Below are positions 1-8,635 of a stretch of 64,000 nt of DNA, piece after piece (position 1 is the first letter of the stretch; every line of letters begins with the position of its first letter). The stretch is taken from NCBI RefSeq assembly GCF_031455195.1, contig NZ_JAVDSH010000008.1, positions 162,593-226,592 of the forward strand, read 5' to 3'. The stretch is from Arthrobacter nitroguajacolicus_D (lineage in GTDB: Bacteria; Actinomycetota; Actinomycetes; Actinomycetales; Micrococcaceae). Made by a program: the position numbers and the translations under genes. Below the pieces are notes generated by a model. That model was given only the letters and a program-made list of their open reading frames with translations. It did no database searches and was not told where the DNA came from.

Positions 1-160
1 AGGAATACGTCTCACAATCCGGCGTCACCTTCCAGCGTGTTATCGGAGGAGCATTTTTGCGCCCGACAACTCATCGCTTGCCATCACATGTGCCCGGAGG
101 GTAACGGCCGGAACGGTACTGGCGTGGCGTCCAGTGTCACTTCCACCAGTTGCAGCCCTC

Positions 161-1720
161 TCAGTAGTTGTACGAGAACTGGTTCGGGGCGATGCCCGTC
201 CCCTCAAGGGAGTACGTCAGGATCCGGTCGCCGCGATCCCGCTTGGAGACAGTGGTGACGTCAAAGTGGAGAGCGTCGCGGCGCATTGATGTTGCCGTGC
301 AACTAACGACGCTCCTGCTCTCCAAGGCACATTTCCATCCCTGGGGTGCCCGTACGGTGCCCTCCTCAATCCACGTGTTCTGCCCTACCGAAAACACAGC
401 CTTCCCTTCACCCAGGGCCCCGGACCCGGAAGCCTCAAAATCTATGTGCAGGGAAGTGCCGTTGGAACCCCGATCCCGGCTCCGCTCCGCGGACCCGCTG
501 ACCTGGACAGGCGAAGCCGGCGTGGGAACCGCCGATGGCGACGGAGGTGCACTCACAACGGGCGTCGGCGCAGGAACGGCCGGTGGTACAGGTTCCTGGG
601 TTGGCTCGGGCTCCGGGACAACAAGCTCCGGAGCGGGGGCGGGATCAGCAGGCAATGGAACTGCGGAGGCTGATGGACTCGGGACTGATGGCGTAGGGCT
701 AACTGGTGGCGCGCCACCTTGGTCTTGATCGCCAGTGGCTTCCACTGCCCGCTGCTCCATATAGGCATCCGGGGTCAGCTGGTCCACGATTCCCACGGCC
801 CCCAAAACCAGCCCGACTCCGGCCGCTGCGATGACGGCCATCACCGCCGGCTGCGCCAGTGCTGGAACAGCAAGGGTGGCTTTTACAGGCAGGGTGCCGC
901 CCAGTACACCCAATCCGGCCCCCTTGCCTGCCCACATGGCCAAAGGCACGCCTGTCACCAAGGGAAGGAGGATCGCCCTCATGCTGCCTTGCACGTCCTT
1001 CAGCTCCGCCAAGGCAGCCGTGCATTTGGAACAGCCACGCAGATGCTCCCGGACTTTCCTCTCGGCGGAAGCGGACAGTCCACCCCGGACATAACTTCCC
1101 AATTTGGAGGCGTACTCGGCACATCTGCTGTCAGGTTGTTCGGCGATGTGGAACTGGAGGTAGTGTCGCCTGAGTCCCTCGCGCGCACGAAGGGCGAGCG
1201 CGGAAACGGCATTTGGAGACAGTCCAAGGATTGGCGCCACAGCGGCCGGTTTCATGCGTTCCACGTCCAGATACCAGAGCACCGCCTGCCAGCGTTCCGG
1301 CAGGGCGCGGAAGGCCTTGGATACCGTGTGGGATTCGAAAGCACTTATGGCGGAGTCGGCTTCACCCGTCGTCTGGTCCAGAACAGCATCGTCTCCACTG
1401 GGGAGGACCTTTCCGCTCTTTCGATTCCGCTGATGGGACAACCTGGTCACAGTGGACAGCAGGTAAGCCCGGAAGAAATTATCCGGCCCCTTCCCTGCCA
1501 CCAGGCTCTGCAGGACCGACTGGAATGCCTCCGCCACCACGTCCTCGGCGTCGCTCGGGTTGTCCACGTTGCGTTTGGCAACCGTCGATGCAATGGAAAT
1601 ATGCCGCTCATACAGCGCGTCGAACGCGGCCATGTCCCCGCCGCGAACCAACTCGATCAGGTGACCGTCACTTTCGATCCCTTCCTGCGAAATATTGTCC
1701 GTGCTTGTCCTGGCGCCCAC
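161..1720 (-). CDS. ECF sigma factor fused to zinc-finger, membrane segment and extracytoplasmic domain
   Basis: 519 aa, far longer than a normal ECF sigma factor (about 180-200 aa). Sigma region 2 lies at about residues 22-90 and region 4 at about 130-188 (PERWQAVLWYLDVERM, then a helix-turn-helix around LGLSPNAVSALALRAR). A zinc-finger of anti-sigma type follows, with Cys200, His226, Cys230 and Cys233 (HLRGCSKC). A hydrophobic segment is at about 289-313, then a Pro/Ser/Ala/Glu-rich linker (about 335-420) and a C-terminal beta-like domain with a Cys pair. The reading is a sigma factor that carries its own anti-sigma-like domain and is anchored in the membrane, with the tail outside. Such fusions are known among actinobacterial ECF groups. 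The signal sensed is unknown. It is divergent from the GGDEF-like gene at 2078. Confidence 0.85.
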   Translation of the reverse strand: MGARTSTDNISQEGIESDGHLIELVRGGDMAAFDALYERHISIASTVAKRNVDNPSDAEDVVAEAFQSVLQSLVAGKGPDNFFRAYLLSTVTRLSHQRNRKSGKVLPSGDDAVLDQTTGEADSAISAFESHTVSKAFRALPERWQAVLWYLDVERMKPAAVAPILGLSPNAVSALALRAREGLRRHYLQFHIAEQPDSRCAEYASKLGSYVRGGLSASAERKVREHLRGCSKCTAALAELKDVQGSMRAILLPLVTGVPLAMWAGKGAGLGVLGGTLPVKATLAVPALAQPAVMAVIAAAGVGLVLGAVGIVDQLTPDAYMEQRAVEATGDQDQGGAPPVSPTPSVPSPSASAVPLPADPAPAPELVVPEPEPTQEPVPPAVPAPTPVVSAPPSPSAVPTPASPVQVSGSAERSRDRGSNGTSLHIDFEASGSGALGEGKAVFSVGQNTWIEEGTVRAPQGWKCALESRSVVSCTATSMRRDALHFDVTTVSKRDRGDRILTYSLEGTGIAPNQFSYNY

Positions 1721-2077
1721 TTACGGCCCCCCAAAAACGTCATAAATCGTGCCCATATATAAGAAGTGGTGGCAGCCCCCAACTCATGACGCAATTTGTC
1801 CAAGGTCTTTAGCTAAAGAGAATCGGCTATCGCTTCGTCATGAAAGTCAGCTCCGCAGCACTATTCGGATATGACATCGTTTCGGACAAAATCATTCGCA
1901 GAATGCGCGTTCTCGCGCCACCTTTTGCTGCGTAGATGGCAGACGACCAGTTATCGGACGGGTTGGCGCTTCCACGCAGACTGGTTCCTGCCCGAAGTCC
2001 GATCAGTTGTCAGATACCTGGTCACAAGCTCCACTGTCCCTCCGCCGGCAGCAAAATCGTTGGGTGCCGCTCGCGCC
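1721..2077. promoter_or_regulatory. Divergent intergenic region with a perfect 12-bp palindrome
   Basis: 357 bp between the sigma-factor gene (minus) and the GGDEF-like gene (plus). It holds the perfect palindrome CTTTAGCTAAAG at 1807-1818, a possible operator. The reading frame of the plus gene stays open back to 1871, so part of this stretch could be coding if an upstream start is used. The composition there (many Arg, Trp, Ser) does not look like a typical N-terminus. No other gene was seen. Confidence 0.3.
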
Positions 2078-2677
2078 ATGAACGGTGTCAGCATCAGCGA
2101 GACAATGACCGACTTCCGGGCCCTCTTTGAAGCCGCGGAACAGTCCCTCGACGTCGACGCTCTTCAGTCATTGGCGGAAGGATGGGCCGAGGTCGCCGAA
2201 CTGGCCCCCGCCATCTCGTGCACTGATGTCTACACCGGCCTGGCCACACATGCGCACTTCCAGCGCCGATTGCATGAGGTCTCAACCTTCGGCGCCGACA
2301 GCTCGGGGCAGCACGCAGTCGCAGTAATTTCTGTGTCGAGGCCCAGCCAAAGCCGAACACATTGCTGGACCGTGCTGGCCAGGCTGGGAGAAGCCGTCAA
2401 AGGGCAACTGCACGGAACGGGGGCCGTGGCCATGTATCAGGACTCGGCCATCCATGTGCTTTTTCCACTCAGCGAGAGCAACCTCTCCAGGCTGGTCGAA
2501 TGCAAAACGGTGATTGCAGCCCTGGAAGACGGCGCCCTCAGCCCTGCACACATGAAGGTTTTTCCACTGTCCTCAGCACTGGCAGCAACCGCGGCATCCA
2601 CACCAATTGCCCCGTACGGGACGTCCCAGAAGCACGGTACGCCGGGCTCAGGTCCGAAGGCGTCACGAACCACATGA
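2078..2677 (+). CDS. Hypothetical protein with degenerate GGDEF-like domain
   Basis: About 199 aa from the ATG at 2078; the frame is open to 1871 and a further ATG lies at 2105, so the start is uncertain and no strong ribosome site decides it. The stretch DVYTGLATHAHFQRRLHEV resembles the N-terminal signature of diguanylate cyclases (DxLTGLxNRxxFxxxL). Where the GGDEF loop should be there is YQDSAIHVLF, so the catalytic motif is absent and enzymatic activity is not expected. A role in signalling is inference. It lies between an ECF sigma factor and a surface protein and may belong with them. Confidence 0.6.
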   Translation: MNGVSISETMTDFRALFEAAEQSLDVDALQSLAEGWAEVAELAPAISCTDVYTGLATHAHFQRRLHEVSTFGADSSGQHAVAVISVSRPSQSRTHCWTVLARLGEAVKGQLHGTGAVAMYQDSAIHVLFPLSESNLSRLVECKTVIAALEDGALSPAHMKVFPLSSALAATAASTPIAPYGTSQKHGTPGSGPKASRTT

Positions 2678-2736
2678 CACGAACACTCATTGTCTGACGG
2701 AACATTTTCACCACGGATTTAAGGACCATCCAGCAC

Positions 2737-4077
2737 ATGAACAATCAAATCCATCTAAGAACCGTGTCGATGGTGGCCGCCTTGATAGCCATCGCCACGG
2801 CTGTCCTCGGGCTGGGTATGACGGCGTTGCCAGCCAATGCCGCAACCCTGCCGGATGCGGAAATCACCCTCACAACAGAATCAGTCGTGTCCAGCCAATG
2901 GGACCAGGTGGATCTGAGCTGTGAGTGGTCCGTCCCGGACCACTCACAGCCCGGGGACACCTTCAGTGTCCAACTGCCCTCCCAGCTCCGATGGTTTGGC
3001 AAGGCGTCCTTTGACCTGGATAACGCAAACGGGGACACCGTGGCCACGGCGGTCGCAAATGACGCAGGCTTGGTGGTCTTCACGCTCAGCGACTTCGTGA
3101 AGACCCATCCCCTCAACGTGGGCGGAACGTGTTCTTTCAGCACGCAGTACTCCCAAGTACCCACGGTTGGCGAAACGAAGGAACTGACGTTCACCGTAGG
3201 ATCCAGCGTCGTCCGCGTGCCTGTAGCAGTCGAACCGTGCCAGACGAATTGTGACCCCGAAGCACCTACCACTGCCGGTAAATCCATGAGCTGGGTCGAC
3301 CCTGCCCAGACTGAACTCAGGTCGGTTTTCACCATGCCTGCCATGGCTGCCGACTCCAGTGATGTTCTGGTCACCGACACCCCAGCAGCGGGAATGGAGA
3401 TCGACTGCTCCCGGGTCACGCCCCGTGTCGGTCAAGTGGTGGGCAGCGATGGCTCCATCGTGGAACCCTACGATGACGATCAGTACCCGGCCACCATCGA
3501 GTGCACCCCGGAGAAAGTCACCGTAACGTGGACGGGCCTTCCCGAGGACGAGCACGTTGAGCTCTTCGTCGTGACCCGGGTAACTGACCCGTCCTTGGAC
3601 GTCTACGAGAACACCGGCACGGTGACAATTGCCGGGACGGAAAGCCCGGTGGTCGCCCAGCTTCGGCGCACCCAGGCAGGTGGCACCGGCGACGGAACCG
3701 CAGTACCCACGCCCACGCCCACGCCCACAACGGCAACACCTACGCCTACCGCAACCCCCACACCCACACCCACACCCACGCCAAGCGCAACACCCACCCC
3801 GACACCCACCATTGCTACGCCTACGCCTACGCCCACGGCGACGACGGCTACACCGTTACCTCCGGTGACTACGGAACCCGTGGCCAGCGCGTCCAGCCCG
3901 GTACTCGTAGTGCCAACGGAGCAGCCATCCAGGGCCGCCGAGAGTGGCGGCTCGGAACAGTTGGCCAGCACGGGCGCTCAGGGATCGGCCTTCGTCTTCC
4001 TCGCCGCAGCCTTGCTGGCCGCGGGATCCTTGCTGGCCTTCGCCAGTGCCCGATGGAAGGGGCGGCGGACCAACTAA
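2737..4077 (+). CDS. Sortase-anchored surface protein with Thr-Pro-rich stalk
   Basis: 446 aa. A signal peptide occupies residues 1-35 (hydrophobic core, then LPANA). Residues 36-320 look like beta-rich adhesin domains with paired cysteines. A low-complexity Thr-Pro stalk covers about 325-385. The C-terminus has LASTG at 409-413, a hydrophobic segment and an Arg/Lys tail: a sorting signal of the LAXTG kind, used by class E sortases of high-GC Gram-positives. The protein should be covalently attached to peptidoglycan. AAGGA about 11 bases upstream supports the start. The upstream sigma factor with an extracellular Pro-rich tail could control it, but nothing here proves that. No sortase gene is in the window. 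Confidence 0.85.
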   Translation: MNNQIHLRTVSMVAALIAIATAVLGLGMTALPANAATLPDAEITLTTESVVSSQWDQVDLSCEWSVPDHSQPGDTFSVQLPSQLRWFGKASFDLDNANGDTVATAVANDAGLVVFTLSDFVKTHPLNVGGTCSFSTQYSQVPTVGETKELTFTVGSSVVRVPVAVEPCQTNCDPEAPTTAGKSMSWVDPAQTELRSVFTMPAMAADSSDVLVTDTPAAGMEIDCSRVTPRVGQVVGSDGSIVEPYDDDQYPATIECTPEKVTVTWTGLPEDEHVELFVVTRVTDPSLDVYENTGTVTIAGTESPVVAQLRRTQAGGTGDGTAVPTPTPTPTTATPTPTATPTPTPTPTPSATPTPTPTIATPTPTPTATTATPLPPVTTEPVASASSPVLVVPTEQPSRAAESGGSEQLASTGAQGSAFVFLAAALLAAGSLLAFASARWKGRRTN

Positions 4078-4174
4078 TCGACGTTCACAGAGAACGGACG
4101 CAACGCCCCTAGGGGCGAGACGACGTCGGTGGGCTGGCACATGATGCTGCCCGCCGATGTGGTCCTTTGATCGC

Positions 4175-4211
4175 GGCTCGCGCTGGCATGGGTTGGGGGC
4201 CAGCGCGAGCC
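4175..4211 (+). terminator. 13-bp perfect hairpin after the surface-protein gene
   Basis: 4175-4187 (GGCTCGCGCTGGC) pairs perfectly with 4199-4211 across an 11-base loop. It follows the stop of the surface-protein gene by about 100 bp. No T-tract follows, so it may be a factor-independent hairpin of the actinobacterial type or an mRNA 3'-end stabiliser. Confidence 0.55.
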
Positions 4212-4299
4212 GTTCCAGAGGCGGTTCATTCCGGGAATGCTGACGCTCAGCGCATAGTTGAGGGAAGTGCAACCGATGCGAATCCAGCCGAGGAGAACA

Positions 4300-5127
4300 A
4301 TGAGCTCGCCCACCACCGCCACTGATGCCCAACGCGCCCGTTGGGAACGGTTTCGTTCGGGTCGAAACGCGGCGTTGGCCGCTGACTATGGCTGGCTGAC
4401 ACTGACGTCATTCCAATGGCTGCAGCCAGAGCCTTCCGATCTGGAACTGGTGCCAGGTCTTTGGTCCACAGACGGCACAACAGCATTCCTTACCGCGAGC
4501 GCGGCCGACGGCCTCTCGTTCGTCGAATCCGGGGAACCGGTTGACGGAACGGTCAGCGCGGTGCTGCAGGATGAAGAATCACTGATGTGGGTCCAGTTCG
4601 GCGGGGAGGATGGCCGCCAGGTCGTGGTGGAACTTGCCATGCGAGCGGACAAGTACGCGATCCGCACCCGGGACAACAGCTCGCCGGTGCTGACTGAGTT
4701 CAAGGCTGTTCCTACCTACGACTACAACCCGGCTTGGGTCATTGACGGCCGGTTCGAGGCATACCCGGAGCCCGTAGACGTCCCCATCGGCACTGCCAAC
4801 CCGTTGGTTGATGGTGTTCACCGATCAGTGGGTGAGGTGGTCTTCCGGGTGCCGGGCGTACCTCATGAGATTCGCCTCCATGCGGAGGAAGAGAAGCTGG
4901 GCGCCCTGAACGTGACCTTCCATGATGAAACCAACGGGGATTCCACGGATGAGTGGCGGAAGGTCTTCATTCCGCGTCCGCGCCCGGACGGGTCGGTTGT
5001 TATCGACTTCAACCGCACCATCAACTACCCCAGCGCTTTTTCACCGTATGGCACGTGCCCTATGCCCGTCCGCGGCAATTCGATCGATGTCCGCGTGGAG
5101 GCAGGCGAAAAACTTCCCCAGGACTGA
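4300..5127 (+). CDS. DUF1684 domain-containing protein
   Basis: 275 aa from ATG 4300, chosen because AGGAGA sits just before it; in-frame ATGs at 4258 and 4276 are alternatives. The C-terminal half carries the DUF1684 signature, seen as a FNR-x7-FSPYGTCPMP pattern near the end. The family is widespread in Actinobacteria and its function is not known. No signal peptide or membrane segment is seen, so it is probably cytoplasmic. It ends 3 bp before the convergent acyl-CoA dehydrogenase gene. Confidence 0.85.
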   Translation: MSSPTTATDAQRARWERFRSGRNAALAADYGWLTLTSFQWLQPEPSDLELVPGLWSTDGTTAFLTASAADGLSFVESGEPVDGTVSAVLQDEESLMWVQFGGEDGRQVVVELAMRADKYAIRTRDNSSPVLTEFKAVPTYDYNPAWVIDGRFEAYPEPVDVPIGTANPLVDGVHRSVGEVVFRVPGVPHEIRLHAEEEKLGALNVTFHDETNGDSTDEWRKVFIPRPRPDGSVVIDFNRTINYPSAFSPYGTCPMPVRGNSIDVRVEAGEKLPQD

Positions 5128-5130
5128 GCA

Positions 5131-6426
5131 TCAGGCGATGGCAGACACGCCCGTCACAGCACGGCCGACGATGAGGGAGTTGATTTCGTAGGATCCCTCG
5201 TAGGTGTAGATGGCTTCGGCGTCAGCAAAGATCTTGGCCATCCGGTAGTCGGTGACGATGCCGTTCCCACCTAGGATGGATCGCCCCAGGGCCACGGTTT
5301 CGCGCATTCTGGCACTGCAGTAGGCTTTCGCGAGTGCTACTTGGGCCATGTCTGCGCCTCCGTGCCGAACGCCGTGCGCATCCGTGGAGATGCCCTCCTG
5401 CAGCTGCGCTATGCGGACCATCATGCCCATGCTGGCCACCGCGTTTCCGAGCATGTCCACCAGGTGCTGTTGGATCAGCTGGAACTTGGCCAGGGGTTTG
5501 CCGAACTGGAGACGTTCGACGGCGTACTGCCGGGCGACGTCGAACGCCGCCAGCTGCTGGCCTACTGCCTGCCAGGCGACCATGATCCGGGAGCCGCGCA
5601 GCAAGTGGTTGGTGTCCGCGAAACTGCTGATGCCGGCAAAGCGGTCCGCCTCCGCCACTTCGACGTCCCGGAGCACGATGTCTGCGTTCTGAACGGTCCG
5701 CAGGGCAATCTTGTTTTCTATGCGGCTGCGGGTGATACCGGGCAGTGTCGCGTCCACGATGAAGGCGAGCACAGAGCCATCGGCTTCGTCTTTGGCCCAC
5801 AGCAGCATGTAATCGCAGAACGTCCCGTTCCCGATCCAACGCTTGGCGCCGTTGATCACCCAGTAGTTGCCGCCGTCGGACTCTGCACGCTGAACTTTCC
5901 GCGCGGTTGTCTGCATGCCGCCGGCGACGTCGGAGCCGTGGTCTGGTTCGGTGAGGGCGAAAGCGCCTGTGGTCCGGAGGTTGGACGCATCGTCAAGGTA
6001 GCGGTCCTGTTGCGCGTCGCTGCCGAAGTCGTACAGCGATTCGACGAACAGATCGTGGTGGACCATGAAGAAGGTCGCAATCGAGGTGTCAACCCGTGTC
6101 ATCTCTGCGATCACCAGGCCGGCGAAGAGGTGCGTGTAGCCGCGCTGCGCGGGGGCGCTGAGGCGCAATGCCGCGAGTTTAGGCAGGATGTGTTCCGGAA
6201 ATTCGGCTTTTTCCCACCATTGCCCGGCATAGGGAGCTATTTCGGACTCGAGGAAGGCCCGCAGTTCGTTGAGTTTCCGCTGTTCCTGGACGCTCAACAG
6301 CGATTCGAAGTCGAAAAAGTCCGCCGTGGGCAGCCCCGCTATGGAGGGTGGGAGGGTGCCTGTGGATGTCGCAGGGCGTGCTCCTGCGGACGGGGCAGCG
6401 CCGTGACCGCTGTAGTCGCCCATCAT
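5131..6426 (-). CDS. Acyl-CoA dehydrogenase
   Basis: 431 aa, the usual length. FAD-dependent alpha,beta-dehydrogenation of an acyl-CoA is expected. Features seen: an N-terminal helical domain, the flavin/substrate segment FALTEPDHGSD, the core strand WVINGAKRWIGNG, and the C-terminal YTYEGSYEINSLIVGRAV, where Glu410 is in the catalytic-base position of the glutaryl-CoA dehydrogenase-like subgroup. It overlaps the SDR gene upstream by 4 bp (ATGA), so the pair is translationally coupled. The coupling suggests successive steps of a beta-oxidation-like route. Substrate chain length cannot be told from the sequence. Confidence 0.9.
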   Translation of the reverse strand: MMGDYSGHGAAPSAGARPATSTGTLPPSIAGLPTADFFDFESLLSVQEQRKLNELRAFLESEIAPYAGQWWEKAEFPEHILPKLAALRLSAPAQRGYTHLFAGLVIAEMTRVDTSIATFFMVHHDLFVESLYDFGSDAQQDRYLDDASNLRTTGAFALTEPDHGSDVAGGMQTTARKVQRAESDGGNYWVINGAKRWIGNGTFCDYMLLWAKDEADGSVLAFIVDATLPGITRSRIENKIALRTVQNADIVLRDVEVAEADRFAGISSFADTNHLLRGSRIMVAWQAVGQQLAAFDVARQYAVERLQFGKPLAKFQLIQQHLVDMLGNAVASMGMMVRIAQLQEGISTDAHGVRHGGADMAQVALAKAYCSARMRETVALGRSILGGNGIVTDYRMAKIFADAEAIYTYEGSYEINSLIVGRAVTGVSAIA

Positions 6427-7214
6427 TTGGGTCCCATGCGGATGGCGCCGTCCAGCCTGATGGTTTCGCCGTTGAGCATAGCGTTCTCCACGATGTGGGC
6501 GGCCAGGTTGGCGTATTCTGCTGCGCGGCCCAGACGGGACGGATGCGGGACCTGCTGTCCAAGCGATTCCTGGGCGGCTTGGGGAAGTCCAGCCATCATG
6601 GGTGTTTCGAAGATGCCGGGCGCAATGGTCGCTACCCGGATCAGCGACCGGGCAAACTCGCGGGCCAGGGGCAGGGTCATGGCGGCTACGGCGCCTTTGG
6701 ACGCTGCGTAGGCTGGCTGTCCGATCTGTCCTTCGAAGGCGGCGACGGAGGCGGTGTTGATGATGACCCCGCGTTCCGGGCCTCCCAGTTCGGTGGTGAC
6801 TGGTTCGGTTTCCACCATGGCTGCGGCGGCGAGCCGGATCACATTGAAGGTGCCGACAAGGTTGATCTGGATGACTTTGTTGAAGGTCTCGAGGGGCAGC
6901 ACACCCTCGCGGCCCAGGACTTTCCCGGGCGTGGCTATTCCCGCGCAGTTGACGACGATGCGGAGTGGTCCCAACGACACCGCAGCATCGACGGCGGCTT
7001 GGACCTGGGCTTCGTTGGTGACGTCAGCGGGAGCGAAGACGGCCCGGGCTCCGGTATCACCCGAGTTGAGTTGCGCCGCGTAGTCCTCGCCGGCCGACTG
7101 TGGCAGGTCCACCAGCACCACGGACGCTCCGGCGTCGAACAAGCGCTTCGCGGTGGCGGCCCCCAACCCTGACGCCCCGCCGGTGACCAGCGCGACCGTG
7201 CCCTTGATGTCCAT
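6423..7214 (-). CDS. SDR-family 3-hydroxyacyl-CoA dehydrogenase
   Basis: 263 aa. NAD-binding motif TGGASGLG at residues 11-18, NAG-type motif (NCAG) near 89-92, catalytic Ser156, Tyr169 and Lys173 (YAASK). The stretches EGQIGQPAYAASK and APGIFETPMM are typical of type II (HSD17B10-like) 3-hydroxyacyl-CoA dehydrogenases. It is the first gene of a two-gene operon with the acyl-CoA dehydrogenase and probably acts on the product of hydration of that enzyme's enoyl-CoA. The start at 7214 is preceded by AGGAGG. Confidence 0.88.
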   Translation of the reverse strand: MDIKGTVALVTGGASGLGAATAKRLFDAGASVVLVDLPQSAGEDYAAQLNSGDTGARAVFAPADVTNEAQVQAAVDAAVSLGPLRIVVNCAGIATPGKVLGREGVLPLETFNKVIQINLVGTFNVIRLAAAAMVETEPVTTELGGPERGVIINTASVAAFEGQIGQPAYAASKGAVAAMTLPLAREFARSLIRVATIAPGIFETPMMAGLPQAAQESLGQQVPHPSRLGRAAEYANLAAHIVENAMLNGETIRLDGAIRMGPK

Positions 7215-7307
7215 CCATCCTCCTTGATGCAGAACCTGAATCCGTTAATGCATGTTAACTGGAATTGTGAGCCAGCGCACCTCGGGCCGTCCCGCTAGGC
7301 TGGTGGC

Positions 7308-8456
7308 ATGCCAACCCACGACCACCCGGGCAGCCTTCCCGCGTCCACCACGGACGCAACTGAATGGGCTGCGCGCGCAGATCAGGCGGCACGATCGGTC
7401 ACTCACGGTTTCGGCCGTCGGCTGCTCTTCCTGCCCGGCACCCACATCGCTGCGGTCAGCCTCCCCATCACTGGCCTCAAGGGCCGCCTGGGACCATGGC
7501 ATTACTGGTGGCAGGCACACTATGTCGACTGCTTGGTGGATGCCGGTCGCCGCGAGCTGGCCACCAAGGTGAAGTTCGACGGCGACTCCCGCCCGAGCGC
7601 GGGAAGGCTGGCTTCGCGGCTGGTCACCACCATCCGGCTGAGGAATCTGCTGCGCTTCGAGAACCATTACTACGACGACATGGCGTGGCTTGCCCTTGCA
7701 ACACTGCGGCTCGAAAAGCTAGCGGAGGAGTCCAGGAATCCGGGCCGCCGCCGCAACGCGTACATCCGCAGGAGACTCACCCTGCAGTTCGATTCCGCAT
7801 CCACGGACCACATGGGCGGAGGAACGTTTTGGAGCACCAAGCGGGATTTCAAGAACACCCCGGCCACGGCACCGGTCGCCCTGTACTACTCCCGGACTGG
7901 CCAGCGCACCAAAGCGCAGTCCTTAGTGGACTGGCTCAATGGCAAGCTTCTCCACCCCGAGCGCGGCGTCTACCTGGACGGGGTGAGGATCAGCAACGGC
8001 CAACTACGCGTCGATGATGCCGTCTACACCTACAACCAGGGGCCGGTCCTGGGTGCACTGCTGGAACTCGGTGGGGAGCGCAATCTTGGCCGGGCTGCCG
8101 GGTTGGTTGAAGCGGTTGCCCGCGAATTGACCCGCCCCGGCACGAACGTGGTCCGCGGCGACGGTACCGGCGACGGCGGCCTGTTCACCGGCATCCTGCT
8201 CCGGTACCTCGCGTTGGCTGCCAGCGATGATCGGCTGCCGGAACCTACCAGGAGGGCCGCAGCATCCTTGGTCCGGGACACGGCCGAGGCGTTCTGGGCA
8301 GGCCGCGCCGAGCGCCGGAACGACTCCCCTTCCCTGCTGTTCTCCTTCGACCCCCTGCGGGCGGCGGGCGAAACGTATCCGCCAGGTACCGGCGTCGAGC
8401 TTTCAACGCAATTGCAGGCGTGGATGGCTTTCGAGGCCGCAGCCACACTGCCCTGA
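7308..8456 (+). CDS. Glycoside hydrolase family 76-type protein
   Basis: 382 aa, mainly helical. The paired aspartates in YYDDMAWL (Asp123, Asp124) match the catalytic pair of GH76 alpha-1,6-mannanases, and TYNQGPVLGALLEL matches a second conserved family block. No signal peptide is visible, so it would act in the cytoplasm. This differs from secreted fungal members but is common among actinobacterial homologues. The substrate could be a mannan-like oligosaccharide. It is divergent from the SDR gene with about 90 bp between them and is followed by a 10-bp hairpin. Confidence 0.78.
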   Translation: MPTHDHPGSLPASTTDATEWAARADQAARSVTHGFGRRLLFLPGTHIAAVSLPITGLKGRLGPWHYWWQAHYVDCLVDAGRRELATKVKFDGDSRPSAGRLASRLVTTIRLRNLLRFENHYYDDMAWLALATLRLEKLAEESRNPGRRRNAYIRRRLTLQFDSASTDHMGGGTFWSTKRDFKNTPATAPVALYYSRTGQRTKAQSLVDWLNGKLLHPERGVYLDGVRISNGQLRVDDAVYTYNQGPVLGALLELGGERNLGRAAGLVEAVARELTRPGTNVVRGDGTGDGGLFTGILLRYLALAASDDRLPEPTRRAAASLVRDTAEAFWAGRAERRNDSPSLLFSFDPLRAAGETYPPGTGVELSTQLQAWMAFEAAATLP

Positions 8457-8487
8457 CAATTACGGCACGCAATACTTCCGTAATTGT
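8456..8487 (+). terminator. 10-bp inverted repeat just after the GH76 gene
   Basis: 8456-8465 (ACAATTACGG) pairs exactly with 8478-8487 across a 12-base loop, starting at the last base of the stop codon. There is no T-run. It probably ends the GH76 transcript before the iron-regulated promoter downstream. Confidence 0.5.
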
Positions 8488-8527
8488 GGTGACCCTTGTC
8501 ACATTTGCCGGTGTGGATGGTGTTAAG

Positions 8528-8547
8528 AAGGGTTGGCTAACCTACCC
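8528..8547 (+). promoter_or_regulatory. DtxR/IdeR-type iron box
   Basis: GGTTGGCTAACC at 8531-8542, with T/A-rich edges, is an imperfect palindrome matching the core of the DtxR/IdeR operator (TTAGGTTAGSCTAACCTAA). It lies about 90 bp before the iron-binding lipoprotein gene, so the ABC operon is probably repressed by iron-loaded DtxR/IdeR. Confidence 0.6.
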
Positions 8548-8635
8548 TTTTTAGAGCGGGTCCCCAACCTTCCCGCCAGCACGGGCCAAACCCACCTCCA
8601 TTGACTCCGTGTCGTGTTCCCAGAAAGAAGCCCTC

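Noticed and set aside
1..160. Small open frame at the left edge (from 37)
   Set aside because: Its Ser/Gly/Arg-rich composition and overlap with the 3' end of the sigma-factor gene suggest chance; no ribosome site. I see no feature in 1-160.
719..1762. Long open frame on the plus strand opposite the sigma-factor gene
   Set aside because: It mirrors the sigma-factor gene, has a His/Gln/Arg-rich composition typical of antisense frames in high-GC DNA, and shows no motif.
3710..3860. CCCACGCC-like tandem repeat
   Set aside because: It is the coding sequence of the Thr-Pro stalk of the surface protein, so it is explained by the protein's low complexity.
5341..6711. Plus-strand open frame of 456 codons opposite the acyl-CoA dehydrogenase
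   Set aside because: Antisense shadow: the minus strand encodes a well-conserved enzyme with intact active site, and this frame has no family features.
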